Shown here piece by piece: positions 50,701-62,799 of a DNA stretch of 64,000 nucleotides. A program made the translations under genes and the position numbers. Location: NCBI RefSeq assembly GCF_037975245.1, contig NC_092562.1, positions 8,783,001 to 8,847,000 of the forward strand, in the 5' to 3' direction. The stretch comes from Apostichopus japonicus (lineage: Eukaryota > Echinodermata > Holothuroidea > Aspidochirotida > Stichopodidae). The first letter of the stretch is position 1. Each line of letters starts with the position of its first letter. The notes under the pieces were generated by a model that saw only the letters and a program-made list of their open reading frames with translations, was not told the origin of the DNA and did no database searches.

Positions 50701-53700
50701 ACACTGTAAACTCTTTCACATGTCTACATGGCCTAACCAATAAATGAACTTACAGCTATTTAACCTTACATCTGTTACACGCTGCACAAAAACTATTGGT
50801 TCCAACTGAGTATCACAAACAAATAAACAAGCATAACTGATTAACAATTCATCTCTAAACCGGTTTGCTTAATGCTTCCTCATTGGAGTTCAATGTTACA
50901 TATCTGAGCCTTGATTGGATACAACTCACCAGACAATATTTAATTTTTAAAATAATTACTGGTTTCTTACATCCCCTCGTAATTTGTCTTTATGTCAACT
51001 TGGATTTGGTTACGACAAGTGTCATTTTATGTATTAGGTTGTAGATTTGGAATATAAACGTGTTACACTCTTTAATAGGCTGATGTACACTTTTTGGTGC
51101 ATTCTCAAGGTAACATGCACTTTTAAAGTGTCAAAATAAAAGCTGCCCGGGCCTTTTCGTTGTCAGTACCATATTGAACCTTACTGCAAGGCTGGAAGCT
51201 TGCCTTCAAATCAAACTACCAACATAGTTTCAATTTGGTACGTGAACATACAGTTGTAAAAAGCTCATACTTCTTTGGCAAATCAAAATTATAGGTCCTG
51301 TTTTTCTCCACTTGACAACATGCAGTTTTGTACTTGACCAAGCAGGTTGAGAAGAAAGTTCATACAAATGTTCTTTGCAATAATCCATATTTGATTGGTT
51401 CTAGTCTATTTTAATTTGTACATCATATTATCTTCCATTTTGTGTTAATTTCTCTGAGTTTATTAAAGATGAATCTGTGATAAAAATAACAACAGGGTCA
51501 TTGTTAATGTTCAAGCTATTTTTGGTACACATCATTTTGTGCATTGAATGGACAAACTGAAAGATTGAAATCACTTATTATTTTATCATCTGTATGTGTG
51601 CTACAGTAGTTGCAATTACTGGTAATCACTTTCATTGCATTGTTTTAATTTCACCATATCAATATTTTTCATTAAATAACCAACAGGAATGAATTACGCT
51701 TCTAATTTATGGCATAAATGGATTTTAGGGCCTAACTTTGGTTAAAAATAATAATAGCAACAATGTCCATTGTTAGCCTATCAAAGTAGAGCGTATTCAA
51801 TCAATATTTGCTATCAACAGATCATTGCATAACTAAAACCTGGAAAAATGTTATTTAACAAAACTTGGTGGGTAGGGTCAAGCATTTATCAAACTCAAAC
51901 CCAAAAATTGCATGACTCTGAAGTGGAAATTTTGTCCCGATATGTCATAGTTAAAGTTAACACATTTGCAATGGAATGTAAACATATGTAGTTTGTGTTT
52001 CTTATTGTTGCATCTGAGGAACAGACCTTATCATGTGGTCTGTGTCTTAGACTTATCTGTTCAGCCAATTTAATTGATGACTCCCAAATGTATGAAGGGT
52101 CATTTCTCAAAAGCACAACCTGTACTGAAAGCTGTGTTTCTTTAACATTCTACAAACATATCAAACTTGTTCCCATAGGCACCACCTTTAAGACCGATGT
52201 GTTGCTACTCAATCAATTTTCCCATAGCTAAGCAATAGTCTGTGGTTACAAGGATACCCTCCAGGTATAATAGTGTTATGGCACCATTACATAAAAGTAA
52301 CCGTTTCATTATTACTGTCTGCCTGTAACTTTAAAAGGAGAAATTAGTGTCAAGTTTGCCCTAAGTAGTTAGTTCTGACATGTATGAATTCTGTGGTCAT
52401 TTAGCCTTTGAAGAAGATCCTGCTAGGATCGAAACGTCAGGCCAACTTACTTTACACATTCTCTTACACAGGCTCTCTAGTGGATAAGCAGTTTGCTAAC
52501 AGTTTTATTTTATTTTAACTTTGTAGTTAAATAATTAGTTTCTATTCAAACAACTGCAAACCACATAAGTCAGTTTGGTATTTGAATATCCCCTTACCTA
52601 CCCTTGGCCTAATAATATATATTCCAACGTAAAGTTACAGTAAAAAAATATATATTTCCTTTATTATAACATGTCAATTCCAACCTTGGCTTGTTTTTTT
52701 CTTTTATGTTTTGTAGGCAAACATCATCTCATGGAGGACTAGTAAGCAGACAGTACACTCCCATAAGTCCACCAGGAAACAGAAAGGAATTCACAATCTT
52801 GATCAAGGTTGGTTTTTATAAAGTTAACATGGATGGAGAGAAACGTGCAATCGTTAAGTGTACCTAAATAAAAGGGTACTTATGAGTTCTTCTTGGAACA
52901 GTGACAAAAGAAGGTCTCAGCAATAGCATTATCCAAGGATGATTCCCAAAACACCAAAAAAATGGTCGTAAAATCACAAACGATAATTTCGTGGAAAATT
53001 ACGTGTAGTCTACTTCCGGGTGTAGATCCGGAAGGAGGAATTAGTGGGCGTGGCCCTTGGAGCGAGGGCGCAGTGCTAAAACGTTTCCAAATGTGTAGTT
53101 AGGTAGATAGGAAAGTGCAGTTGTGGAGTGGGAGACAGGTAAGTATCGTCCCTTGTAAATCCCCTAACCAGTCAGTTTTGGGGATCCTTTACTCAATTAA
53201 AATGATCTTAAGAAAGATTTTAACTGCTGTTTAATAGTTTTACGCTGTTGTGGACGAACACCATATTTGATTATCAGATAGGTTTAATTAACATGTAGGG
53301 TAATTAACTGAATAAAATGGTATTGTTCATCCTAGAGAAGTTATGAACTTCATCTGGATATTTGTTTTGAAATTAATTGATTTTCTCAAAACCTAACAAC
53401 TGGTTTTTTTTAGAGGTAGAATTATTGTAGGTGACACAGCTTCCTTTGTGACTTGATGCAGACTTTTTGCACATATATATGTTAGGAACTAGGACAGGAG
53501 TAAATGTTCTATTACTCTCAACAAGTCATCCACATTATCCCACATACCTTCATGACAAGGCTGATATTTAGCCAGTTTAGAATCGCTCGGAACTCCTTTC
53601 TCGATTACAGAGCAACACAAGGTCTGTCAGAAGTTAAGAAGACCTAAGAAGGTTGTTTTACTGTACAATGAAAGGATAGTTGTCTAAAATTTATATAATC

Positions 53701-56700
53701 ATCTCTGACCACCACTATTTAAAGGAAGCCAGGGGGTAGGAGCCTGGGGTGGACTGGGGGCACGTGCCCCCCACTTTTTCCAAAAAACAAATGTGCCCTA
53801 CTGGCAAATAAAATGTGCCCCTTTGATGAAGAACTGTCTTTTGGATATATTAAGCCTTTGCAAATTTTAATATTTTATTTTAATTATTTGATTTTAGTCT
53901 TTACATATTTTTAAAATGGCATCCCATATCTTTTTGTAGCACGGTTAACAATAAACAATCTCAATAAATAAAAAATTAATGTTGCAACACACCATAATAG
54001 TATTGATAGCATACTAACACATCATATATATTTAAGTGATATGGCCGGTGTGTATCGGTTTATAGCATAACGAGTGGTAGTTGTGGAATGGGAAAGTGCC
54101 CCCCCCCCACACTTTTTGGAAGCTTCCTACCCCCCTGAAGGCAGCCATGCCCAAGCCTGTCAGTATTTCTCAAGTCTATTCACAAAGCAGATACAAAGTG
54201 ACTGCAAGCCTTTTCTATATAGAAATGATAACATAACCACCCTTTTCTTACTGCATGTATCTTCTTTATATATTTAGTTCTCTTTCATTAATCTTTGTAT
54301 TCAGTATTTATTTCCAGTATTTTGTTATTGTCAGTTGTATCAAGATGGACAGATGTCTAACATAATCAGAAACTGGCAGGTTGGATCTGTGACCGATTGG
54401 AGAGGCCCTCTTGGATCTTTCTCGTATCACACAAATCAGGTCAGTCTGTGACCTTTCATTACTACATGTTCTTAATTTGTCAGTACTTCTACCGGCGTCA
54501 AAAAGTGTTCTGTGCCTTTGACTGGGAGATATGGTTTCGTGGTTGCACAGACTTGTGACCGTATCAGTCTATAGCAGGAATAGAAAGTTGTTTTGGAAAT
54601 AGTTGGTTTGATATCATGTTTTAGTGATTGTGGTAATTGCATACACAAGCAATGTAATTCTATTCTGTTTAGTTACTTGACAGCTAGTTTCTTAACAACT
54701 CTTCCACCAAGTAGTGTAAATCACAGACAATTTTCCATTCAAGGATTGTGCATACATAACAGATTTCCTCCTTAAACTATGGGATATATTCCAGGAAGAG
54801 AGAGTGCATGCTTAAAGGGGTAGTCCAGAGGGAAAAAATTATTTTGGGCTGATGAAAAGAGGAACATATTTGAAATATTCTTGGTGAGAAGCAAAAAGAA
54901 CGAAATGTAGGGATTTGCATGCAACTTCACCAGGGTGCTTAGAAATATGTTAATGTTTCCTATATAAAAATAAATAAATAAAAAAATAAAAAAATTTTAA
55001 ATAAAAAAAAATTAAAATAAAATTAAAAAAATGTTTCCTATAGTCAAAAATACATATTCCTCTTGACAATCATCATAAAGTATTTCATTTTTGTCCATAG
55101 CTACATTAGCTATACCCTCCTGTATCTGTATATTTTGTCGTATTTGCATTATTTTCTTTGACGACATAGGGAGATTACAGTTTTGTTTGCCAGTATGTTG
55201 ACTTGACATGATAGTGCCACATTTATGTAGAAAATCAAATTAATATTTTTTTATTAATATTTTTTTATTTTATTTATTTATTTTATTTTTTTATATATAG
55301 TGCTGGCATCGTTAGAAAAATGATGATAACAGAAAGTGTCATGTTTTAGCTTAGTTTGAATATGTTTGGAATTATTGCATGCACATCTAGTCATTTTCAT
55401 GACAGCCTTTGGAAGTACAGTCTGACATTCAGTATTCTCTGTTGTTTCCAGTACTCACACATCTACCTCTTGGCAGCAGGGACAGGTATCACACCCATCT
55501 ACCAGATTATACGTCACATTGTACAAAATGAAGAGGAAGAGACAATCTTAAAACTGCTGTACGCCTCCAGGACCTACCGAGACATCCTCATGAGGAAAGA
55601 ATTAAATGATCTTGCTCACTACTGGAACTTCAAAGTCCTGTATTTTGTTAGTGATGTGAGTCTTCACCAGTCGTCTTGTAATAACACTAGGCGCCACTAA
55701 CACCACAGCTAGTTTGTCATGTAGGATGGTGACTTCGAAGTTCGGCCACTTAAGACTTAAAACAACCCAAAACTAAATCTTCTGGTATAAATCATTTGAA
55801 AATATACTTCATATGGTGGGAGAATTTTGTTATAGTACGATACACGGCCAAACTTTCTTTCCTGCAAACTGTTTTCACGTTGTTTTCCAAGAAGATTCTT
55901 CGTGATTGTGGAACTGGTATTTCTTGCTAGAGTATTGCGAAGTTCGGACACGAAACCCACAGTGTGGCGCTGGTGATAAAATTGGTGGCGCAGTTGCTTT
56001 TTCAGTAATTATAACAGACTTCATAGATCTTCGTCATTTTATTGACAAATATGTAAGTAATTTCTTGCACACGGGTCATTTTGGAGAGAAAATAACTGTA
56101 GCTTCGTACTTTTTGGTGAAATTTGACTCTTCCTGTAGATTTTCATGGTGAAATCGTGTGTTTCTTAGGGGTGGCCGATCTTCGCAGTATGCCGAACTTC
56201 GCAATACTGACTATACTAGGTGCTTATCAAGTAGGAACATCATACAGTAGGTGCCGAGAACACCACAGCTAGTTTCTCATGTACTAGGTGCATAACAAGT
56301 AGGAACATCGTAGGTGCCGAGAACTCCAAAGCTAGTTTGTCATGTACTAGGTTCTTATCAAGTAGGAGCATCGTAGGTGCCGAGAACACCACAGCTAGTT
56401 TCTCATGTACTAGGCGCTTATCAAATAGGAGCATCGTAGGTGCTGAGAACACCACAGCTAGTTTCTCATGTACTAGGCGCTTATCAAATAGGAGCATCGT
56501 AGGTGCTGAGAACACCACAGCTAGTTTGTCATGTACTAGGCGCTTATGAAGTAGGACCATCGAAGGTGCCGAGAACACCACAGCTAGTTTCTCATGTACT
56601 AGGTGCATAACAAGTAGGAACATCGTAGGTGCCGAGAACTCCAAAGCTAGTTTGTCATGTACTAGGTTCTTATCAAGTAGGAGCATCGTAGGTGCCGAGA

Positions 56701-58534
56701 ACACCAAAGCTAGTTTGTCATGTTCTAGGTTCTTATCAAGTAGGAGCATCGTAGGTGCCAGAACACCACAGCCAGTTTGTCATGTACTAGGTGCTTATCA
56801 ATTAGGAGTATGGTAGGTGCCGAGAACACCACAGCTAGTTTGTCATGTAGTAGGAGCATAGTAGGTGTCGAGAACACCACAGCTAGTTTGTCATGTACTA
56901 GGTGATTATCAAGTAGAAGCATCGTAGGTGCCGAGAACACCACTAGTATGTCATGCTTCCTAAATGCTTCGTAAATTTGAGTTTCGGATTTTGAGTTATT
57001 CTCTTTTAGCTGGAACTAACTTCCATTGTAATGCTTCACTCTTGAAGGCTGTATATAGATGTGGAAATTGCACAAATGAAAGTCAAATTAGTTTGATGTC
57101 AATTTTTAATGTGTTACCATAGTCTGAAGTTGTTGGTATTTACTTTACCCTTGCCCTCAGACATCAAAGAGTGCTAACTTAGATCTAAGTATAGGAGAAA
57201 AATGACTTGAAGGCAGTGTTCAAAGTGATTGTTGAAGTTTCATAATGAGTGACCATTATTCAACTTTCTAGCACATATTGGGTTAGTACTGATGACCTTC
57301 ATTTGCATGATCCTGCTACTAAAAAAAATTGTACAGACAATGCTTTTGAAGATACATCTGTTTTTGACTGGATATTAATTTCCATGGACTTTGTTTATAG
57401 CCAGATGGCTGAATAGTTATTTTCTTCTACTTGATGTAGTTGCAGACTTCACTGTGTACTACCTCAGAACATGTGAGTCAAAATATTCTGCACACCTGTG
57501 AACATTTTGTATCAAAAAGGGGAAGGACTTTGTATTAAGGATCCATTACAAATGGGAATTTTAATTAATTTGTCTGTGTTGAAAATTCAACAATATGGAA
57601 CAATTCCATCACACAGGTGGTAATGTTAATAGAGAGATGCAGCCATGAGGGTGCTTCTGTGCTAGACACACCCGGGGCTAATCCATCAAATTATTAATTA
57701 ATTACATCAAGTGGAAATTGAGCAGATATTAACAAGATGATAGCTTTGACCCACACTGTTCATAGGACTGAACTTTGTTGTTTCTCATTCTGTCACAGCT
57801 AACTGATCAGATACTAGTGCCAACTTGTATTCTTAAAGGCATTGAAGACTCGCCCCAAACCGGGTGCCGCGCTCCGAAAAAGTTAACTTTCCGTTGCTTG
57901 CAAGTGAAGTTTACTTTGTGTCGCTACAAAATGCAGACAGTACTGAAACATGATACCTTGTTATCTTTAGCTGGACCTGAGATGTCCATCGCTGCTATGT
58001 ACACTGTGTTGTGGGTATCGACCGTAGCTGTATGTATTGACTGTACACTAGTGTCCAATTATCAAAGGTAGCAAGCTGTGTGTGTATTTTCTGGGATCGA
58101 TGGTGGTGTCTAACACTTCTGTTACACCACTTTGAAACTAGGTCAGGTTACCGGCATGAGACGTTTCTTTGTGAGCGAGCCTTCACACCCTTTAATTCTT
58201 ACCAGCGTTCACTTCCATTGCATTGTATTAAGCTTCAAATTGTTATGTTATGCATGTCGATCCATTGTGGGATCAAACATGCAGTTATTATTGTTTAAGT
58301 ATGTATTTTTTAAATTTTTCTCTCGTATCTCTTTGGTAGGATGCAGGGGTCCGAGGTAGCTATGGAGAACAAGTTCACGAGAGGCGAATCTGCCTGGAGG
58401 ATGTACAGAGAGAGGTTGCTGCACTACTCAAGTCTTCTCTTGCAGTGGTCTGTGGAACTAGAGACTTTGAAGCTGACATGAAGTCTCATTTGATCAAGAT
58501 TGGATTTGACAATGAAAGGATTCTCAGATTTTGA
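47725..58534 (+). CDS. CYB5RL: NADH-cytochrome b5 reductase-like protein, six coding exons, 306 residues
   Basis: Coding exons: 47725-47895, 50510-50664, 52717-52807, 54335-54439, 55452-55655, 58340-58534. All have GT-AG borders and phases that sum to 306 codons plus TGA. Exon 1 is an oxidoreductase-like N-terminal domain, EPGATDCCGQGCQPCVLDI (Cys 23, 24, 28, 31), as in vertebrate CYB5RL. Exon 2 starts the FAD-binding barrel (YTSCVLDSIQAVSTDTFKYT, GMHLILR). Exon 3 has RQYTPISP, the FAD-contacting RxYT motif. Exon 4 has GQMSNII and WRGPLGSF. Exon 5 has LLAAGTGITPIYQI, the NADH-binding GxGxxP motif. Exon 6 has VVCGT and ends in RF. The human protein is about 315 residues, so this one looks complete. 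Predicted role: NADH-dependent, FAD-bound electron transfer. An acceptor (TCTCTTTAG) directly before the ATG implies an upstream non-coding exon. The introns carry several transposons. Confidence 0.93.
47950..48525. repeat. 22-bp minisatellite in CYB5RL intron 1
   Basis: About 25 copies of TTCATGAATATATTACATTACA with small variants. A block of several units appears twice (near 47985-48135 and 48330-48445), so the array has also grown by larger duplication. Confidence 0.95.
49221..49630 (+). mobile_element. TTAA-target MITE, copy 2
   Basis: TTAA at 49221-49224 and 49627-49630; ends AGGCATTGAAGACTCGCC and complement AGGGAGTGAAGACTCGCGC. Collinear with 34211-34576 and 57833-58195, except for a 32-bp insertion at 49375-49406. 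Lies in CYB5RL intron 1. Confidence 0.9.
49375..49399. mobile_element. 25-bp perfect hairpin insertion with 7-bp duplication
   Basis: Arm CAGGGAGTT, loop CCATAAC, arm AACTCCCTG. CTGAGAT stands on both sides (49368-49374, 49400-49406). The two other copies of the host MITE have a single CTGAGAT at this point (in CCTGAGATGTCC), i.e. the empty site. The CAGGG tip is hAT-like, but the duplication is 7 bp. Confidence 0.85.
52405..52510 (+). repeat. Penelope-terminus-like fragment, copy 2
   Basis: Plus-strand counterpart of 36601-36720: TTGAAGA, stem ATCCT-GCT-AGGAT, CGAAACGTC, then GCCAACTTACTTT, ACACATTCTC and GTGGATAAGC. Here the first core base is T rather than C. Lies in CYB5RL intron 2. Confidence 0.55.
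53730..54137. mobile_element. hAT-like MITE, near-perfect 8-bp duplication
   Basis: Ends CAGGGGGTAGGA and complement CAGGGGGGTAGGA. The flanks AAGGAAGC (53722-53729) and AAGGCAGC (54138-54145) match at 7 of 8. Subterminal G-run and C-run (GTGCCCC) on both sides. Lies in CYB5RL intron 3. Confidence 0.82.
54953..55042. repeat. 66-nt A-rich insertion between 12-bp direct repeats
   Basis: ATGTTTCCTATA occurs at 54953-54964 and 55031-55042. Between them is only A-rich sequence (AAATAAATAAA type, with some T). This is the form expected of a retrotransposition event that copied little beyond an RNA tail. Lies in CYB5RL intron 4. Confidence 0.7.
56216..56953. repeat. 63-bp minisatellite in CYB5RL intron 5
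   Basis: About 11-12 copies of a unit containing ATCGTAGGTGCCGAGAACACC, AGCTAGTTTGTCATGTACTA and GGTGCTTATCAAGTAGGA, some shortened. Because 63 is a multiple of three, long frames stay open (a 169-codon frame on the minus strand with a 21-residue repeat). These are by-products of the period, not a gene. Confidence 0.95.
57833..58195 (+). mobile_element. TTAA-target MITE, copy 3
   Basis: TTAA at 57833-57836 and 58192-58195; ends AGGCATTGAAGACTCGCC and complement AGGGTGTGAAGGCTCGC. It has the empty site CCTGAGATGTCC. Lies in CYB5RL intron 5, 145 bp before exon 6. Confidence 0.88.
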
Positions 58535-58552
58535 GATGGAATTTAAAATTAA

Positions 58553-58558
58553 AATAAA
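58553..58558 (+). terminator. CYB5RL: Poly(A) signal AATAAA of CYB5RL
   Basis: Canonical hexamer 19 bases after the TGA stop. A second AATAAA lies about 100 bases further (near 58657) and could serve as an alternative. Confidence 0.6.
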
Positions 58559-59268
58559 ACCTGAATTTTGTTGTTAATTTGTAATTATTGCAGAATTTTA
58601 CATTTTGTAGTAAGTTGGTATTGCATAACATGTATTCTAAAAAGGTTTGAAACTGGAATAAAACTGGATGTATCATTTTTTAATGTGGTTGTGAATACTT
58701 AAGTGCTAAGGGACAGCTTAAAAGACTTTTAAGTATTGCTGCCAAGTTGAAATGGCTAAAATTGATAAAACTGTTCCAGAGTAATTTCTGTAGGTTAATA
58801 AGAAAGTCTCTGTGAAGGAGAATTCATTTTGTGAAGATGGCAGTGAAGTGCTAGCTAGCATTCACACATTGACTGACCATTTTTTGACATTCTAGCATAT
58901 TTTGGAGAACTACTAAGGACAATCAAAACAAAACACTAAGACCTTTTACGATCTTTGACCGAGCACGAAAATTGTTTGCCGCACAAAAATTTTGTAGTTA
59001 AGTTTATAATTTTTCACATTCATACATAACACTTGCCTTTACTTTTGTATTCCTTTCAGGTGTTTTATATATATTGATACTGTTTTCTACATTCCCGCCC
59101 TTCAAAGTAGCTTCATACCCTGTGTGTACCATAACAGGAGTCCGATCATGAGAAGGAATCATCTTCTTCTTTGAACTAATCAACTAAATAAGTAAATGTC
59201 ATTCACTTGACATGTCTGGTATTGTATCACAATAACTGGCATTATGTATGTATGTATGCATGTATTTT

Positions 59269-59486
59269 AGATCCTCCTGCAAGCAGGAACTTGCAAAGAA
59301 GCCATCATTGGCTTATTAAAGCTGCAAGCTGACCGAAGTCAGTCTCATAGATTCATATTTAACATCCATGATTATGAATTGTCAACAACTCTGTAACTGG
59401 ACGACATACATTAATCTTGGAGTGATTCAAACTTGGGACCTTATGATTGAAAGGCACCGGCGTTAACCACTGAGCTAACACTCCTT
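59269..59486 (-). mobile_element. tRNA-derived SINE, copy 4
   Basis: Inverted, with both the GCAAGCAGGA tail hairpin and the tRNA-like head complement (CCACTGAGCTAACACTCC). TATGTATGTATGCATGTATT borders its 3' end, a short tandem repeat of the kind seen next to the other copies. Confidence 0.85.
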
Positions 59487-59777
59487 AATTATGAATCAGT
59501 TTGTGTATCATTTCATGTTAAATATGTATTATGTGAAAGCTGCAACAAATTAAAATTTTTAATTAGAACACCAATCAAACCCAATCAAATTCTCAAGTGG
59601 TCAAAGGTCAGAGAGCTGACAGTTGTTTATAATTACCATGAATGACAGTTATTTTATATATGTATTTTTGGTTTTAATCCTTTTGATCAATTTTATCCTC
59701 ACTTTGATTTAATGGCAGGGTATCTGATAACAGTTTAACAGTTGACTTAAAACAATCAAGAGCAAAAATAGAATTTA

Positions 59778-59975
59778 TTGCTGTTATCTTCGACCACATG
59801 GTTGCCTAACATCACACTAAGTCAATGAGGTAATCTAGCCTAACCATGTTTATTAGCTGAAATTGTGACGCAGTTATAAGATATCCATGGAAAAATTTTC
59901 GTTATTGCTGTTATCTTCGACCACATGGTAGCCTAACACCACACTAAGTCTATGGGAAAATCTTGCCTAACCATC
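59778..59975 (+). repeat. Direct duplication, ~75-bp blocks ~122 bp apart
   Basis: ATTGCTGTTATCTTCGACCA...CACACTAAGTC...GCCTAACCAT occurs at about 59778-59851 and 59901-59973 with few differences. No function apparent. Confidence 0.85.
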
Positions 59976-61779
59976 CGTTTGCACAAAACAAAAATCACAC
60001 TTTGCATAGGATTCGGGTAATAAATTGGGAACCAGGTAGTGTCGCATCGGGCGGGTACCCGGATACCCCGTGCAAGCACAAAAAATACTATTTAATGTTT
60101 ATGTTTGGAACAGTTAGCTTTTATCACATTTTGAAAGTTTTTTTTTCTTTTTTTCCCCCAGATATTCAATGTATATTAGATAGTCATTCCAGTCTTGCAA
60201 TGAAGTTCAATGGTGGACTTAACTCTCATTATATAGTGTACCATTGTATTTGTGTATTGTAATTCATCATATTGGTAATTAATAAACAGTATTTTAACTT
60301 TTTTTTTTGTAGAAGTCTTGGGTACAGTTGTATCCATCGTGATATATTTGTATCTTTGACCTTTATATATGTATTTTGTAATTCATAGGATGATTAGTAA
60401 TCACAAGGTCTTGGTGATTGGCAATAGATATTGTTAATAATATTAATGTTTCATGCCTTTTCATTGATTTATTTTAGCACAACGTATACATATTTTATAT
60501 ATCAAATATTAGGCATGGAGGTATATACTTTATGATGGCAGCAGCCGATATTTAGTGTCATTTCTCATCCTAATATTTAAATGCATCCGAGCAGTCGGAT
60601 ATTTCAGGTTTCCTTCAACTTTAAACTTCATTTTCCGAAGTAGAGTTTGACTATTCAAGTTAAGGAACTGCATTGGGTATTTTGGCTTTAGGATTGATAA
60701 CATCAAAGTAGTTTACAAATCAAAGCACAAGCCTAAAGATATTTTATCAATATTTTATACATATAGGAAACTGTAAATTAGAGCAAAGATACCTTGACTA
60801 GAACAGGATCTTCCGTTGAAGCCAATAAAGTCTTTGCTCTGATCCAGTTATTTTTCATTTTGCCATTCAATTTTTCCGTTGTTTAATTTACTCATATATA
60901 TAATACATATTTCAGAATTTGAATCAAAAGGCAATGTCACTTCCCACATACCAGCTAATTTACACGCTTGTTTTTCTTAGATATGTCTTAAATGGTAAAT
61001 TTCTTTAGCTGCACAAATCTTCTCAAAATCTGCGTATTCCATCAGTGATGTAATTTTAAGTTTGCAGATTTCTCTCAAATCATCTCTTTTAATAGATGAC
61101 ATACATCAAAGTCAATGGGCGGTCATGTACAATTTCCCCTTTTGTTTTATCATTATAGTACAACAAGAGAATTACAAATGAGTAATATCTTGGTTTGCTT
61201 TTGTTGTCAATTTCTCGTCGAGATCTTTTATAATGAGAAATACTTGTTATGAAACACTGCTAAAATCTTGCATTGTGTCAATTTCCCAACATCTTTTATT
61301 GATCATATGGACTGTTATTTGGTTTAAAAACGTCAAACTTTTATATTTTATTGGAACCATCCGTTTGTTTTTATACCTTGCCATAGGTCGAACTGAAAGC
61401 ATTTGCCATTTTGATCTTACTCCAATTCGTATTATTACCAATAGTGTCATGTAATTGGTCTAAATATTGAATTGTCTCATTTATAGCTAAATGTGAAACC
61501 ATGGCCATGACTGGGGAGGACCACATAACATATATATGATCTATATATGTATGTACATGACATTGGAAATTCAATTTACTGCAACATCCATCTTGGAAGT
61601 TCAAATTGACAGTCAACACGCAAACCGGGTTACAACATGAAGAGCAAGCCGTTCCATAAAGAAGAATTTCTCACCTTTGCATGCATTGAATATTTCCCCA
61701 AATTACTGATGGGCAGTTCAGAGCTATAACTTAATTCTGAGAATGATGCAACATAATTTATAACCGATTTCCCATAAGC
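59976..61779. other. Gene-free stretch
   Basis: AT-rich, with poly-T runs (60129-60160, 60300-60309). Short frames lack family motifs. No element recognised. Confidence 0.5.
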
Positions 61780-62080
61780 CGTTTTTGAGTTACAAATTGT
61801 GTAAACCTTGTAAACACTATATCTCAAGAAGGTAAGCTTGGATCAACCTCGTATTTCGTGTGAAGGAGTACCACATTGAGTTCAAGAAGTTTGAGATGGG
61901 GTCACTAGAGGTCAAATTGTGAAAACCTTGTATACACGATAACTCAAGAAGGGAAGGTTGGACGAGTCTCATATTTAGTATGTAGTTGGTACACGTTCAG
62001 TACAAGATTTTATTGAGGTCAAAAGTCAGTTGGAGTCACCAGACGCCAAATTGTGGAAACCTTGTTTTATAAGCTACCAT
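61780..62080 (+). repeat. Degenerate ~115-bp tandem repeat
   Basis: Units share AAATTGTG(T/A)AAACCTTGTA, the motif TATCTCAAGAAGG / TAACTCAAGAAGG, TCGTATTT / TCATATTT and a closing GGTCACTAGAGGTCAAA / GAGTCACCAG. About two and a half copies. Related AGGTCAAAGGTCA stretches occur again at 63405-63550. Confidence 0.6.
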
Positions 62081-62799
62081 ATCTCCCAGTCTATCAGATA
62101 ACATGTGCGTTACGCCTCATACGAATAGGAGGCTATTGGAAATGAGCTTATGGGCATCCGTAGAATCTAAAATTCAAAAGTGAAAAATCGAACATATTTG
62201 CATTGGCTTCAACGTGCCGCTCGGAAGCCTTACTTTGCGTGCAAAAATGTGTACTCTTTGTAGCAGTTCTATTGGACGTTTTCCGTCGTATTTATTTCAG
62301 GTTGGATGTAGTTTCGTTGTGACCAGGCAGCGTTTATGAAACTTAACAGTTCGTCTAATTAGATTTTTTACTATGACCAATCTCAATGCGAAATAATGTG
62401 TAAAACGCTCTTAGTTTGGCAGTGAAATCACGAGCTTTTGTCTGGATCGGCTGTTGATCTCAATTTGTGTAGTCTCTTCCACCAGTTTTTAGCATAGCTA
62501 TAGGCCTTAAAAGTAACGTTCGACTTTCGTCACGTTTATGATTATGAGACAACTTGAACAAACCTGGCTATAGGCCTGTGAGCAATTTTATGTTGTCTAG
62601 GCCCCTCCCCTTAAACAAATCTTTGTTTCGGTAATGGGGCTTAGATACAAAATGATGAGATTTAGAGTCAGGGAATTTAAGTTTAATGAACGCTTGTGTT
62701 GATATTATTTTTCATGACACCATATATACTACCATAGAAACCATTATTAAACCTTAGATGAAGTTTTTTCTCCTTCCTTTATTCAAATGAACTTTGTAT

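Noticed and set aside
55725-56205. Possible MITE with CGAAGTTCGGCCAC ends
   Set aside because: The motif also occurs internally and I could not define matching ends or a duplication.
56240-56943. Repeat protein of 169 and 72 codons on the minus strand
   Set aside because: A consequence of a 63-bp minisatellite period inside an intron.
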